From positions 46,676 through 110,675 of the forward strand of contig NZ_AXAR01000008.1 of NCBI RefSeq assembly GCF_000472905.1: a stretch of DNA of 64,000 nt, in the 5' to 3' direction. The notes below the pieces were generated by a model. It made no database searches. It was not told where the DNA came from and was given only the letters and a program-made list of their open reading frames with translations. Origin of the DNA: Alicyclobacillus pomorum DSM 14955 (GTDB lineage: Bacteria; Bacillota; Bacilli; Alicyclobacillales; Alicyclobacillaceae). The position numbers and the translations under genes were made by a program. Below are positions 1 to 8,964 of this stretch, one piece after another; position 1 is the first letter of the stretch; the number at the start of each line of letters is the position of its first letter.

Positions 1-17
1 CAGATTTCGATTTTCAT
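1..17 (-). CDS. 5' end of an unidentified gene cut by the window edge
   Basis: Only the first five codons (Met-Lys-Ile-Glu-Ile) are present, read leftwards off the window. The start is supported by a strong ribosome binding site, AAGGAGG on the minus strand at 31-25, seven bases before the ATG at 17-15. The product cannot be identified. It lies downstream of, and on the same strand as, the DltE-like gene, so the two may be cotranscribed. Confidence 0.55.
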
Positions 18-118
18 ATTCCAGCCTCCTTGGGATGCCTTCCAGCGTAAATTCAGACCAAGATGAATGTCCTCGGCAAGGATGTCCATGTTCCATCTCG
101 TGAGGCCGCAGCCATCCA

Positions 119-886
119 TCAGTCCAGAAAGTCAGGATTGTTGCGTAAAAACCCTTCCCACATGTGCTTCGTTGCTTGATCAATCTCGTCCCGCGACGCA
201 CGCCCTCGCTTCTCCGTGCCGCCATAACCGATTTCCAGATGACCGGCTTCAAAACCTTTGAACACGGCGTCCGCAAACTCGTCCACAGGTACACCAAACG
301 TGTGCAGACCGGGGCCCCCCAAATCCGTATTCACCGCTGGCGGCAGAACTTCTACAACCTCCACGTTGGTCTCCGATAGTTGGAGACGCAATGTCATGGT
401 GAATGAGTGTAGGGCAGCTTTCGTCGCACTGTAAATCGGGGCCCACGTCGCTGGCGTGATGGCCAATCCAGAAGACACATTGATAATCGTGGCATTTTTC
501 TTCCGCACCAAATGAGGCACAAACAGCATGGTCAAGTGGATTGGGCCTTCCAGATTGGTGGCGATTTCTTGATGATAGCAACTCCAGTCATGGTCCGGCT
601 TTCGCAGGTTCACCCTCTGCTGAATCCCTGCATTGTTCACCAGAACATTGAACTCTGGATACTCACGGGTGACCCATGTCAGCAACGATTTTCGATCCGC
701 CTCCTCCGCGACGTCGCACACACGAGTATGTAACTGGGGAAACCTCTGCTTTGCTTCGTTCAACTTCTCCGGGCGACGTCCGCACACGATGACTTCGTTT
801 CCGGCGTTGAGAAAACGTTCTGCGAGTGCCAAGCCAATGCCGGAAGCACCACCTGTAATCAAGACCGTGTTCCCCGTGATGTTCAT
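119..886 (-). CDS. DltE-like short-chain dehydrogenase/reductase
   Basis: A 255-residue classical SDR with a Rossmann fold. It shows the cofactor motif TGGASGIG at residues 11-18, NNAG at 84-87, the catalytic Ser near 139 and YSATK at 152-156. The overall pattern resembles Bacillus DltE, an oxidoreductase sometimes linked to the dlt (lipoteichoic acid D-alanylation) locus, but no dlt genes are adjacent, so the substrate is unknown. The protein is cytoplasmic, with no signal peptide. The ATG at 886 follows a GAGGGGG ribosome binding site. It is divergent from bioB. Confidence 0.85.
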   Translation of the reverse strand: MNITGNTVLITGGASGIGLALAERFLNAGNEVIVCGRRPEKLNEAKQRFPQLHTRVCDVAEEADRKSLLTWVTREYPEFNVLVNNAGIQQRVNLRKPDHDWSCYHQEIATNLEGPIHLTMLFVPHLVRKKNATIINVSSGLAITPATWAPIYSATKAALHSFTMTLRLQLSETNVEVVEVLPPAVNTDLGGPGLHTFGVPVDEFADAVFKGFEAGHLEIGYGGTEKRGRASRDEIDQATKHMWEGFLRNNPDFLD

Positions 887-1027
887 CCAAGAGCCCCCTC
901 GTCAAAACTGGTATCCTCTTGTAGATTATCCTTCAAATGATGGAAAGTTGAAACCTGTAGGACACCGTGGCAACCGCGACTCTATTGATCAAATCTTCAA
1001 AATTCACTCTTTACAAGGTATTGCGCT

Positions 1028-1061
1028 ATTGTTAACCTTGATTTTGCACGAGGTTAACAAT
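1028..1061. promoter_or_regulatory. BirA operator upstream of bioB
   Basis: A perfect 11-base inverted repeat, ATTGTTAACCT (1028-1038) and AGGTTAACAAT (1051-1061), separated by 12 bases. This matches the known Firmicutes BirA box (TTGTTAACC, spacer, GGTTAACAA). It ends about 20 bases before the bioB start. A weak -35 (TTTACA, 1010-1015) with 17-base spacing to TAACCT (1033-1038) would place the operator over the promoter. Expected role: biotinoyl-AMP-loaded BirA represses bioB. Confidence 0.88.
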
Positions 1062-1082
1062 AGGCACGAGGAGGACGTGTGC

Positions 1083-2081
1083 ATGTCCGTAGTGACGACA
1101 AAAAGAAACTGGGAGCACCTGGCGCATGAGGTCATCCGCGGATACGAAGTGTCCCGAGAAGATGCCCTTCAAATCTTGCGGGAGTCAGACGACAGGCTAC
1201 TGGATTTGTTGAGCGCTGCATTCGTGATCCGGCGCAAGTACTTTGGTAAAAAGGTCAAGTTAAACATGATTCTCAACGCAAAATCCGGGCTGTGCCCTGA
1301 AGATTGCTTCTATTGTTCACAGTCCATCATTTCGGAGGCGCCCGTTGAGAAGTACCCGCTTCTCTCGAAAGAAACCATATTAGCAGGTGCAGAGGAAGCG
1401 CGGCGGCGCAAGGCTGGTACATACTGCATTGTCATGTCCGGAAGAAGGCCTTCCAATCGCGAGATTGACCAGGTGGTCGAAGCCGTTCGAGAAATTCGGG
1501 CAAATACTGACTTGAAAATCTGCTGCTGTCTCGGATTCCTGAGCCCTGAACATGCGGAGAAACTGGCCGATGCAGGCGTACAACGGTACAACCACAACCT
1601 GAACACGAGCCAGAAGAATTACGAGAATATTTGTACGACGCACACGTACGAAGATAGGGTGGAAACCATACAGCAGGTCAAACAAGCAGGTATGTCACCA
1701 TGTTCAGGTGCGATTTTCGGCATGGGGGAAACGGACGAAGAGCGAGTCGACATCGCCTTCTCCTTGAAGGCGCTCGATGCGGACTCCATTCCGTGCAATT
1801 TTCTCAATCCCATCGACGGAACTCCACTTGCTGGTCGACGTGAGCTGACACCGACTGCGTGTTTGAAAATCCTTGCCATGATGCGTTTTGTGAATCCTAC
1901 AAAAGAGATACGTATTTCAGGCGGTCGAGAGGTCAACCTACGTCATTTACAGCCTCTGGGTTTGTATGCAGCGAACTCCATCTTTGTGGGAGACTACTTG
2001 ACAACGGAAGGACAGTTGCCAGATGCAGATTGGCAGATGATTGAGGACCTTGGATTTGAAATCGAGGAGTGCGCATTGTAA
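1083..2081 (+). CDS. bioB: Biotin synthase
   Basis: A radical-SAM enzyme of 332 residues that inserts sulfur into dethiobiotin to make biotin. The [4Fe-4S] ligands C71, C75 and C78 (CPEDCFYC) are present, as is the conserved YNHNLNTS segment that follows the core. The chosen ATG has a GAGGAGG ribosome binding site at 1068-1074. The frame stays open far upstream, but that part is the antisense of the SDR gene. No other bio genes flank it, so dethiobiotin must come from genes elsewhere or from outside. The BirA operator directly upstream gives its regulation. Confidence 0.96.
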   Translation: MSVVTTKRNWEHLAHEVIRGYEVSREDALQILRESDDRLLDLLSAAFVIRRKYFGKKVKLNMILNAKSGLCPEDCFYCSQSIISEAPVEKYPLLSKETILAGAEEARRRKAGTYCIVMSGRRPSNREIDQVVEAVREIRANTDLKICCCLGFLSPEHAEKLADAGVQRYNHNLNTSQKNYENICTTHTYEDRVETIQQVKQAGMSPCSGAIFGMGETDEERVDIAFSLKALDADSIPCNFLNPIDGTPLAGRRELTPTACLKILAMMRFVNPTKEIRISGGREVNLRHLQPLGLYAANSIFVGDYLTTEGQLPDADWQMIEDLGFEIEECAL

Positions 2082-2132
2082 GCACGTCCCCACCTGCTGA
2101 GAGAGGGCGAGCAGAACGCGGAAATCTGAACG

Positions 2133-2182
2133 ACGTTGGGGTGCACGATGAGGGGGTCCCCCTTACCGTGCACCCCAAACGT
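2133..2182. terminator. Hairpin between convergent bioB and the sugar porter
   Basis: Inverted repeat ACGTTGGGGTGCAC (2133-2146) against GTGCACCCCAAACGT (2168-2182), with an inner GGGGG/CCCCC. It sits between two convergent genes, as expected of a bidirectional terminator. There is no T-run on either side, so factor-independent termination is likely but not certain. Confidence 0.55.
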
Positions 2183-2210
2183 CATCAACCCATTCAAGTC
2201 AATTCGGAAG

Positions 2211-3587
2211 CTACCGCTTGAAGGCTCCCCACATGCGCTCAATATCTTCCAAAGACCTTCCCTTCGTTTCGGGAACAACGCTCAGAGTGAAGAGGAAGGC
2301 GATGATGGACATGATGGCGAACATCCAAAACGTAATGGCAGACCCAACCCCACTTAACAGTACAGGGAACGTTTGTGATACCACATAATCAGCTGCCCAC
2401 AGGGCCACCGATGCAATGGCTGTCGCTCGACCGCGAATCCGCGTTGGGAAAATTTCCGCGATAATCAACCACACAATCGGGCCGAACGATACGGCAAACG
2501 CAGCCACAAAGAGCAAAACAAATACCAATACCAGCGGTCCCGCGGTGTTCCCCGTATGAAATGCGTAACCTACCACCAGCAAGCTGATGGCCATCAGAGC
2601 GGACCCAATCAACAACAACACCTTCCGCCCAACTCTGTCAATCAACCACAGTGAGACCAGCGTAAAGATGAGGTTGACCGCGCCGACGATGATGGTTTGA
2701 GTCAAGGACGCGTCTGTTCCTGCTCCCGTCTTCTTAAAAATCTCCGGTGCGTAATACATGATGGCGTTGATACCAGTCACCTGTTGTAGGATGGCCAATA
2801 CAACCCCCACCAATAGGGCAATCCGGAACCCGCCTTGAAACAACTGCCCCATGGAGCCTGTTTCATTTTTGAGAGACTCCCGGATGTCCTCTATTTCCAA
2901 TTGTGCCTGTTGAAGACCGTTAATGCGTTCCAAAATTCGAATGGCGGTGTCTCCTCTCCCCTGCTTTTCCAGCCACCTTGGACTTTCAGGAACAAGCAAG
3001 AGCAGGAGCATAAATACCAATCCTGGAGCAATGCCAAGACCAAACATCCACCGCCAACCCGTGGAGATGTCCCATGCCGGGCCCCCGGCATTGGCTACCG
3101 TTCTGTTCACGAAGTAAATGGCGGAGATACCGATGACGATGGCTAACTGATTTAACGAAACCAAACGACCGCGATACCGCGCTGGGGCAATCTCTGCGAT
3201 GTATAGCGGGACAAGCGTGGACGAGACGCCAATCCCAATGCCGCCAACCACCCTCGCCACCACAAACTGTGAAATGGTGGTCGGAATGGCGGATCCTATG
3301 GAACCAACCGAAAACAAGATAGCAGCGAGAACCAACATTCGCTTGCGCCCAAACCGGTCGCTCAGCGCCCCTGCAAAGCCTGCGCCGATAATCGCGCCAA
3401 TCATGAGACAGGATACCGCCCAGCCCGTCATGACTGAATCCAAATTGAATTTCTGCTGCATAAACCCGATGGCACCGGATATGACGGCAGTGTCATAACC
3501 AAACAAAAGGCCACCGATGGCAGCGACAATCGAGACTAGGGTGACAAATCCGAGGTTCGTTCTACTTGCCTGAATTGAAGTATTCAC
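2211..3587 (-). CDS. Sugar porter family MFS transporter
   Basis: A 458-residue integral membrane protein with twelve predicted helices. It carries the sugar-porter signatures DRFGRKR after TM2, PESPRWL before the central loop, QQVTGINAIMYY in TM7 and the C-terminal PETKGRSLEDIE. It probably imports a sugar or polyol by proton symport (XylE/AraE/IolT group). The substrate cannot be assigned because no catabolic genes are adjacent. The start is GTG at 3587 after AGGAGAGGAAG. It is convergent with bioB. Confidence 0.93.
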   Translation of the reverse strand: MNTSIQASRTNLGFVTLVSIVAAIGGLLFGYDTAVISGAIGFMQQKFNLDSVMTGWAVSCLMIGAIIGAGFAGALSDRFGRKRMLVLAAILFSVGSIGSAIPTTISQFVVARVVGGIGIGVSSTLVPLYIAEIAPARYRGRLVSLNQLAIVIGISAIYFVNRTVANAGGPAWDISTGWRWMFGLGIAPGLVFMLLLLLVPESPRWLEKQGRGDTAIRILERINGLQQAQLEIEDIRESLKNETGSMGQLFQGGFRIALLVGVVLAILQQVTGINAIMYYAPEIFKKTGAGTDASLTQTIIVGAVNLIFTLVSLWLIDRVGRKVLLLIGSALMAISLLVVGYAFHTGNTAGPLVLVFVLLFVAAFAVSFGPIVWLIIAEIFPTRIRGRATAIASVALWAADYVVSQTFPVLLSGVGSAITFWMFAIMSIIAFLFTLSVVPETKGRSLEDIERMWGAFKR

Positions 3588-3831
3588 CGCTTCCTCTCCT
3601 CATCATCTCAACTCTCAGTGGAACTGTCGTACCACTTCATAGGGGTATGTGCAAAGCCGGCGAGCCGCCGTGCACCACCCATGCGCAAACATGAAAGCAC
3701 TCTCATAGCGCAACGTCCATCATTATACACCGGAATCTATGTATTCCCAAAATTGTATTCCGAAAATTGGCCCACATATTGCTGTCAAGCTGCCCAGTTC
3801 AAAACAGATCATCCGGGCCATAGGTGTTTCA

Positions 3832-3860
3832 TTGTCACGATGTATGCATCCCATTTTATC
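3832..3860 (+). promoter_or_regulatory. Candidate sigma-A promoter for csoR-copA-copZ
   Basis: TTGTCA (3832-3837), 17 bases, TTTATC (3855-3860). It is the best -35/-10 pair ahead of csoR. Transcription would begin near 3867, close to or past the GTG at 3863, so either the csoR start lies further downstream or the promoter call is wrong. Confidence 0.4.
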
Positions 3861-3862
3861 CG

Positions 3863-4165
3863 GTGAGAACGTCATCTTTCAGGCGTCCTCTTGCGTTTGA
3901 CATATATACCATACGGGTGCTGCGGCGGTTGAAACGCATAGAGGGCCAAGTTCGTGGCATTCAAAAAATGATCCAAGAAGATAGATATTGCGTCGACATC
4001 CTGGTGCAGGTGGCCGCCATCAAGAGCGCAGTTCACCAGGTTGGCCTGTCCATCCTCGAGTCCCACACCAGAGGCTGTGTGGCGGATGCATTGGCGAACC
4101 ATGCCAATGGTGAGCAGAAGATTGACGAGCTGATGGATGTCATCCGCAAGTTCACGAAATCATGA
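3863..4165 (+). CDS. csoR: Copper-sensing repressor CsoR
   Basis: An all-helical repressor of the CsoR/RcnR family, about 100 residues from this GTG. The copper ligands are C43, H68 and C72, in RYCVDILVQ and SHTRGC, with the same spacing as B. subtilis CsoR (C45, H70, C74). The C-terminal KFTKS ending also matches. Cu(I) binding releases it from the promoters of copper-efflux genes. The start is uncertain because no candidate has a good ribosome binding site. Alternatives are GTG at 3824 (113 residues) and GTG at 3917 (82 residues, still holding the whole conserved domain). It is followed after 24 bases by copA. Confidence 0.9.
   Translation: MRTSSFRRPLAFDIYTIRVLRRLKRIEGQVRGIQKMIQEDRYCVDILVQVAAIKSAVHQVGLSILESHTRGCVADALANHANGEQKIDELMDVIRKFTKS
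3905..3919. promoter_or_regulatory. Possible CsoR operator
   Basis: The sequence TATACCATACGGGTG resembles the CsoR box built around TACC and GGGTA half-sites. It falls inside or immediately before the csoR coding start, depending on which start is used. A related TACC...GGGGTA arrangement lies at about 3629-3648. The assignment rests on similarity by eye only. Confidence 0.3.
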
Positions 4166-4189
4166 CGCAGTATCCAAGGAGGTGTCGGC

Positions 4190-6229
4190 ATGCCTGACGT
4201 CAAGACTGGGGATAGCGTCCCCACGAGAAGTGTCGAGCTCAATATTGAAGGCATGACCTGTGCCGCCTGTGCAGCCCGCATTGAGAAAGTCGTTGGGCGG
4301 TTAAATGCCGTGAAGTCTGTGAACGTGAACCTCGCCTCAGAGAAAGCGCACATCACCTTTGTACCTGGCGATGTTCAGGAGTCGGATCTCATCCGCACCA
4401 TTGAAAAAGCCGGCTATGGTGCGAAGTTGGCATCCCAAACGGCTGTAGAGGAGGAAAAACAACGCAAACAACGTGAGTACAAACGAGAGGTTATCAAGTT
4501 TTGGGCGTCCGTTGCGCTGACGGCCCCCCTGGTCATCCAGATGCTCTACATGCTGTTTGGCGGTATGGCCTTCATACCAAACTGGGTCAGTTGGTTCCTG
4601 GCGACCCCCGTTCAATTCTACATTGGGTGGCGCTTCTACAAAGGGGCTTACCACGCCCTGCGGGGCGGCACTGCAAACATGGATGTATTGGTCACTCTAG
4701 GCACTTCTATGGCGTACGCATACAGCGCCATTCTGACCGCGCAAGGCAAGCCGGACGTTTACTTTGATAGTTCGGCGACCGTTGTGACACTGATTTTCAT
4801 GGGCAAGCTGCTTGAAGCCAAGGCCAAAGCCAAATCAAGTTCTGCTATCGAAGCACTTGCGAAACTCGGTGCCAAAGCGGCACATGTGCTCCGTGACGGC
4901 AAAGAAATAGATGTTCCTGTGGAACAACTGCGTGTTGGCGACGTGGTCCGGGTTCGACCGGGGGAAAAAGTCCCCAGCGATGGCGTTGTCAAAGAAGGTA
5001 GCACGACGATTGATGAGTCCTTCCTGACAGGCGAGCCATCGCCCGTTTCAAAAAGCCCTGGAGACCCAGTAGTAGGTGCTTCTGTAAATCAGACCCGTAC
5101 ATTCACCATGGAAATCACCAAGGTTGGTGCAGACACGGCGCTGGCTCAGGTTATTCGATGGGTGGACCAAGCGCAAGGTTCAAAGGCCCCCGTTCAACGT
5201 CTGGCAGACAGAATCTCAGGTATCTTTGTTCCCATTGTACTTGTGGCTGCTCTCGTGACTTTGCTGCTCTGGGGCGTATTCAATGGCTGGTCACACGGCC
5301 TCATGGCGGCCGTGGCCGTCCTTGTCATCGCCTGTCCTTGTTCTCTCGGACTCGCAACGCCGACTGCAATCATGGTCGGAACAGGACTGGGTGCTGAGTC
5401 AGGCATATTAGTGAAAGGTGGCGAGCACCTTGAGCTGGCTCATCAAGTGAATGCTGTGGTTTTTGACAAGACTGGAACCCTCACATCCGGAAAACCGCAA
5501 GTGACCGATATTTGGACCGAAACAGGCGTCACGGAACAACACCTCATGGCAGTCGCGGCTGCCCTTGAATCGCAAAGTGATCATCCGCTCGGAATGGCCG
5601 TTGTCAATGACGCCAAAGGACAAGGCATCCCCATTCCATCCGCCACGGACGTCGAAGCGGTACCAGGCAAGGGGATTGTCGGATGGGTGAACGGCACGAA
5701 AGTGCAAATTGGCAATCGCCGTTGGTTGACGGAGTCTGGTATCCCTTCGTGCCGGACGACGTATTGACGGACTTCGAGGATGCAGGAAAGACAGCGGTGA
5801 TGGTTGCCGCAGATAACCGGGTGCTTGGCGTCATTGCCATCGCTGACACGATGAAGGCTGGTTCGAAAGATGCGGATGGTCGGTGCCGGGATCAACGATG
5901 CGCCTGCCTTGGCGGCAGCAGATATCGGGATGGCCATGGGGACGGGGGCTGATGTCGCGCTGGAAGCGGCGGACATCGCGCTCATGCACAGTGATCCCAG
6001 GGGCGTTGTAGATGCCATTCGGTTGTCGAAGTCCACCATGCGAAAGATTCGTCAAAACCTGTTTTGGGCCTTCTTCTACAATGTACTCGGTATCCCATTG
6101 GCCGCGTTCGGGATTTTGAGCCCGATTATCGCAGGTGCGGCGATGGCGCTCAGTTCAGTGAGCGTCGTATCCAACAGCTTGCTCCTCCGTCGTCTGAAAC
6201 TCGGAAGGGAAGTGCATGCTGAGCCATAG
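4190..6229 (+). pseudogene. copA: Copper-transporting P1B-type ATPase, disrupted
   Basis: The intact 5' part (4190-5767) encodes an N-terminal heavy-metal domain with GMTCAAC, membrane helices, the TGE actuator loop, [10 protein letters not shown] in TM6, the phosphorylation motif DKTGTLT and the SDHPLG nucleotide site. The frame then breaks. Around 5745-5752 the reading moves to another frame ([11 protein letters not shown]...), consistent with a one-base loss. Near 5865-5872 it returns to the first frame after a deletion. Compared with the second CopA at 29852-32035, about 58 residues are missing there, including the TGDN segment. The hinge reads GAGINDAP instead of GDGINDAP. The last helices follow intact to 6229. 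The ribosome binding site AAGGAGGTG precedes 4190. A functional pump is not expected. Confidence 0.88.
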
Positions 6230-6287
6230 TCGCAAGCTGAACCACTCTATTTTGCAAATCACTCAAGACAAGAGGAGATGGACGTAC

Positions 6288-6494
6288 ATGGCAACAGCAA
6301 CCATTACGGTGAAAGGCATGACTTGTAGCGGATGCGTCAATTCCGTAACCAAGGCTCTCAAAAGTGTAGACGGGGTACAAGAAGCCAACGTCGATTTGCA
6401 GGGTCAAAAGGCAACGGTGACGTTCAATGATACAGTGACGAGCGTTCAAGCTCTGAAACAAGCTGTGGAAGACGCAGGATATGACGTAGAGTAA
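6288..6494 (+). CDS. copZ: Copper chaperone CopZ
   Basis: A 68-residue ferredoxin-fold heavy-metal-associated protein with the Cu(I) site MTCSGC. It carries copper in the cytoplasm to CopA and CsoR. The ATG at 6288 follows AGAGGAG at 6271-6277. It is the third gene of the csoR-copA-copZ unit. Because the neighbouring copA is broken, its likely partner is the CopA at 29852-32035. Confidence 0.94.
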   Translation: MATATITVKGMTCSGCVNSVTKALKSVDGVQEANVDLQGQKATVTFNDTVTSVQALKQAVEDAGYDVE

Positions 6495-6510
6495 TGGGAT
6501 GAATGCAGGA

Positions 6511-6534
6511 CGGCGGTAGGGATGGTCCCCGCCG
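6511..6534. terminator. GC-rich hairpin between copZ and a convergent membrane gene
   Basis: CGGCGG (6511-6516) pairs with CCGCCG (6529-6534) across a 12-base loop, between two convergent genes. No clear T-run follows, so the call rests mainly on position. Confidence 0.4.
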
Positions 6535-6560
6535 CCCCTGGGGTCAAGCCCGTGCAACGT

Positions 6561-7247
6561 CTAAGCAATATTGATTGCGCGCGCAGCAAGGACCGCGACA
6601 ATCACGAGGGAGATGGAAGCCTGTGCCATCATGAGTACTTTTGCCCTCTTCGACATGACCATGGTATCGGTTGGACTAAAGGCTGTGCTCGTATTAAATG
6701 CCAAGAATACATAGTCAATAAATGTAGGTTTCCAATCTTTCCAGCATTCTAAGTTCGAGGTCATCTGTGGGAATAACAAATCCGGCGCATCCGGTGTATT
6801 GGCATGTCTGCGAATGGGCCCCCCTTGATCCACTTCCCAATACCACACGGCAAATACCATAATATTTGCCGACCAAAGAAGTACGGCATCTCGGAAGAGA
6901 CTCGCAGCAGTTTCCGTATGTTTAAACAGCGCGTACACAAGAAATACAACACTGCTGACCAACCCCAGTGTGAGCACGGAAGTAATCGTGATGGCCAGCC
7001 GTCGTGTCCAGCGGTGGTGGCCAACAAACACTGATGCTAACAGTGGTACGAGCAAGACACTGACAATCGCGAGCACAAACCAACTTGGACCCACCGTTAG
7101 ATTTTCCGATAGCACACTGAAGAGAATTCCAATCACGAGAACGGCAATCAAGAAAGACCATCTCGGAACCTTACCTGCATACTTTCCGATATCCTCAATT
7201 TCCGTCTCGATGGTTTCTATCACGCGGTTCTTATCTCGCTTTTTCAA
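6561..7247 (-). CDS. DUF1345-like membrane protein
   Basis: About 228 residues: a short charged N-terminus, then roughly five membrane helices. A conserved-looking stretch, FNTSTAFSPTDT, precedes the last helix, and this reads like the DUF1345 or two-helix ion-channel pore pattern. Function is unknown; a channel or small transporter is possible. The TTG start at 7247 is preferred because GGAGG lies ten bases upstream. An ATG at 7271 would include that ribosome binding site inside the coding region. Confidence 0.7.
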   Translation of the reverse strand: MKKRDKNRVIETIETEIEDIGKYAGKVPRWSFLIAVLVIGILFSVLSENLTVGPSWFVLAIVSVLLVPLLASVFVGHHRWTRRLAITITSVLTLGLVSSVVFLVYALFKHTETAASLFRDAVLLWSANIMVFAVWYWEVDQGGPIRRHANTPDAPDLLFPQMTSNLECWKDWKPTFIDYVFLAFNTSTAFSPTDTMVMSKRAKVLMMAQASISLVIVAVLAARAINIA

Positions 7248-7350
7248 CCGAATCTTTCCTCCACGCAGCATTCAGTGGTTCAGGAACACTGCACAGGGGC
7301 TCTCGTAATGCAGCGTCTATCGTTCATAAACCGTGTCGAGAATCCATGGC

Positions 7351-8763
7351 TCAGTATACCCCTGGTGCGGTGATGGCGTAGTTCGTCGTATCGGATGGAT
7401 ACCACTGAACCGAAACGCTCGGATGAACCCCATCGCTTGGATGACGCTGAACAAGGTCGGTCGGAATGGACTTGTCACCGATTTCGATGACAGTACCATC
7501 CGGATTCGATGTGTAGAATGTCAAACCACGAATCTCATCCAAAGTCGGGACGTGTATCCCAAACACAGGGTCGTCAATCGACAGGATGTGGATGAAGGCC
7601 TTACCGTCTACATGCGTTACCTTGTACTTCACATACTGCTGTGCCACATTGTATTGAAGCAATCTACTCGTTCGCGCCACCAATATGCTTCCATGATGGT
7701 ACTCACGCGCCAAGAGCTTCAATCCCCGAATGGATTCCTCAGGCAGCGGGAACTGGCTGACGCCTCCGTTCAGGTGCTGCGCCACAATGGAGTACTGATG
7801 CCGTTTTTCAATGTCGTGAAGATGTGCGGGCGTTAACTGTCTCCAAATCTGCCATACGGTCCAATCCCATAGTGGCCCCCCCTTACTGTTATACCCGTAG
7901 CTCGTATGGCGTGAAAACCCCCATACACGCCGTCCATCAGGCAAGCGAAGTGGATATATCATGGAGTTCATGCCAAACATCTCACTCGAGTTGTCTGCCC
8001 AAACAAATCGTACGCCATATGGGATGGTGAAATCCGTGTGGTAGTACGGTGAGGTAGAGTTTGCACCTTGTTGATAGTTAAAAAACGGCGCAATCCCGTA
8101 TGATCCAAAGTTGTCGACGTTTGACTTGTTACCGTGGTCTGTCCAAACCGTAATATGATCCCCAGCCTGTTTCAAAGCCTCAATGCCCTGTTGGGCGAGT
8201 CTACGTGTAAACCGTGTCTTCGTTTGATCCACCTGGCTGAAGTCGCCAAACGTGTGTATGGTGTCAATCCAGCCGGCGTGAATGTAACGGTGAATCACCG
8301 CAGCACCGTACGGCTGGTTCGTCACGCCCTGAAAGTACGACAGTTCGTGAGACATGGGCTGATGGTGGATGTCTACATATCCATGCTGATTGTTTGCGTT
8401 GTACATAAAGAAGGAATCCGCGAAGTCGAGACCAAGACCGCGGCCCGCTGGTGTCATTTCCCTCGTATTGATGAACTGATGGACAAGGTTAAATTTACGT
8501 AGTGTTTCACTGTCTGCGTCGGATGAGAGGGCGAGCATGGCCTGATACGGATAGGGAAACTTGCGCATACCGTATACCTGCGGCACTTTGCTCATATCGT
8601 ACGTCGCCGCCCCTAGCGGTTCGGCAGCGCGCGGTACCTTTTTCTGATGGACGACGCCTTTTGCAGATGGTTTGGGTTTATCGGTCCGTGTGTCACAGCC
8701 AAACAAGGCGGTTATCGTCCCGAATGTCAGCATGATGCCGAGAAGCGCTCGATACCAAGGCAC
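7351..8763 (-). CDS. Putative lipoprotein of unknown function
   Basis: A 470-residue secreted protein. The GTG start at 8763 follows GGGAGG at 8778-8773 and opens a signal peptide ending in a lipobox (LFGC), so it should be lipid-anchored outside the membrane. The mature part contains a Ser-Asp-Ala-Asp segment (LALSSDADSETL) and a later VWTDHGNK motif. These resemble metal-binding parts of polysaccharide deacetylase-like barrels, but this is a weak impression and not an assignment. An upstream extension of the frame to 8952 lacks a signal. It lies between the DUF1345-like gene and the Nramp-like gene, all on the minus strand. Confidence 0.75.
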   Translation of the reverse strand: MPWYRALLGIMLTFGTITALFGCDTRTDKPKPSAKGVVHQKKVPRAAEPLGAATYDMSKVPQVYGMRKFPYPYQAMLALSSDADSETLRKFNLVHQFINTREMTPAGRGLGLDFADSFFMYNANNQHGYVDIHHQPMSHELSYFQGVTNQPYGAAVIHRYIHAGWIDTIHTFGDFSQVDQTKTRFTRRLAQQGIEALKQAGDHITVWTDHGNKSNVDNFGSYGIAPFFNYQQGANSTSPYYHTDFTIPYGVRFVWADNSSEMFGMNSMIYPLRLPDGRRVWGFSRHTSYGYNSKGGPLWDWTVWQIWRQLTPAHLHDIEKRHQYSIVAQHLNGGVSQFPLPEESIRGLKLLAREYHHGSILVARTSRLLQYNVAQQYVKYKVTHVDGKAFIHILSIDDPVFGIHVPTLDEIRGLTFYTSNPDGTVIEIGDKSIPTDLVQRHPSDGVHPSVSVQWYPSDTTNYAITAPGVY

Positions 8764-8964
8764 AAAATACGACCTCCCAATTGCGTGACTTGTAGTTTGT
8801 CGGACATATTGTGCTTCACATCTGCGATTCCTTGCACCAAACCAACATTTCCCGGACTCACATGCGCGCCATGCGCCGAAAATGAAATGGGCCCCCTTCA
8901 CGATCTCTCCTGAAGGTGAGCCCTCTTTGCTGCACTGACGCAGTCTGTGCATCTCAACCGACCA

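Noticed and set aside
5740..5880. Programmed ribosomal frameshift in copA
   Set aside because: There are two separate shifts, a deletion of a required segment and a hinge substitution; decay explains this better.
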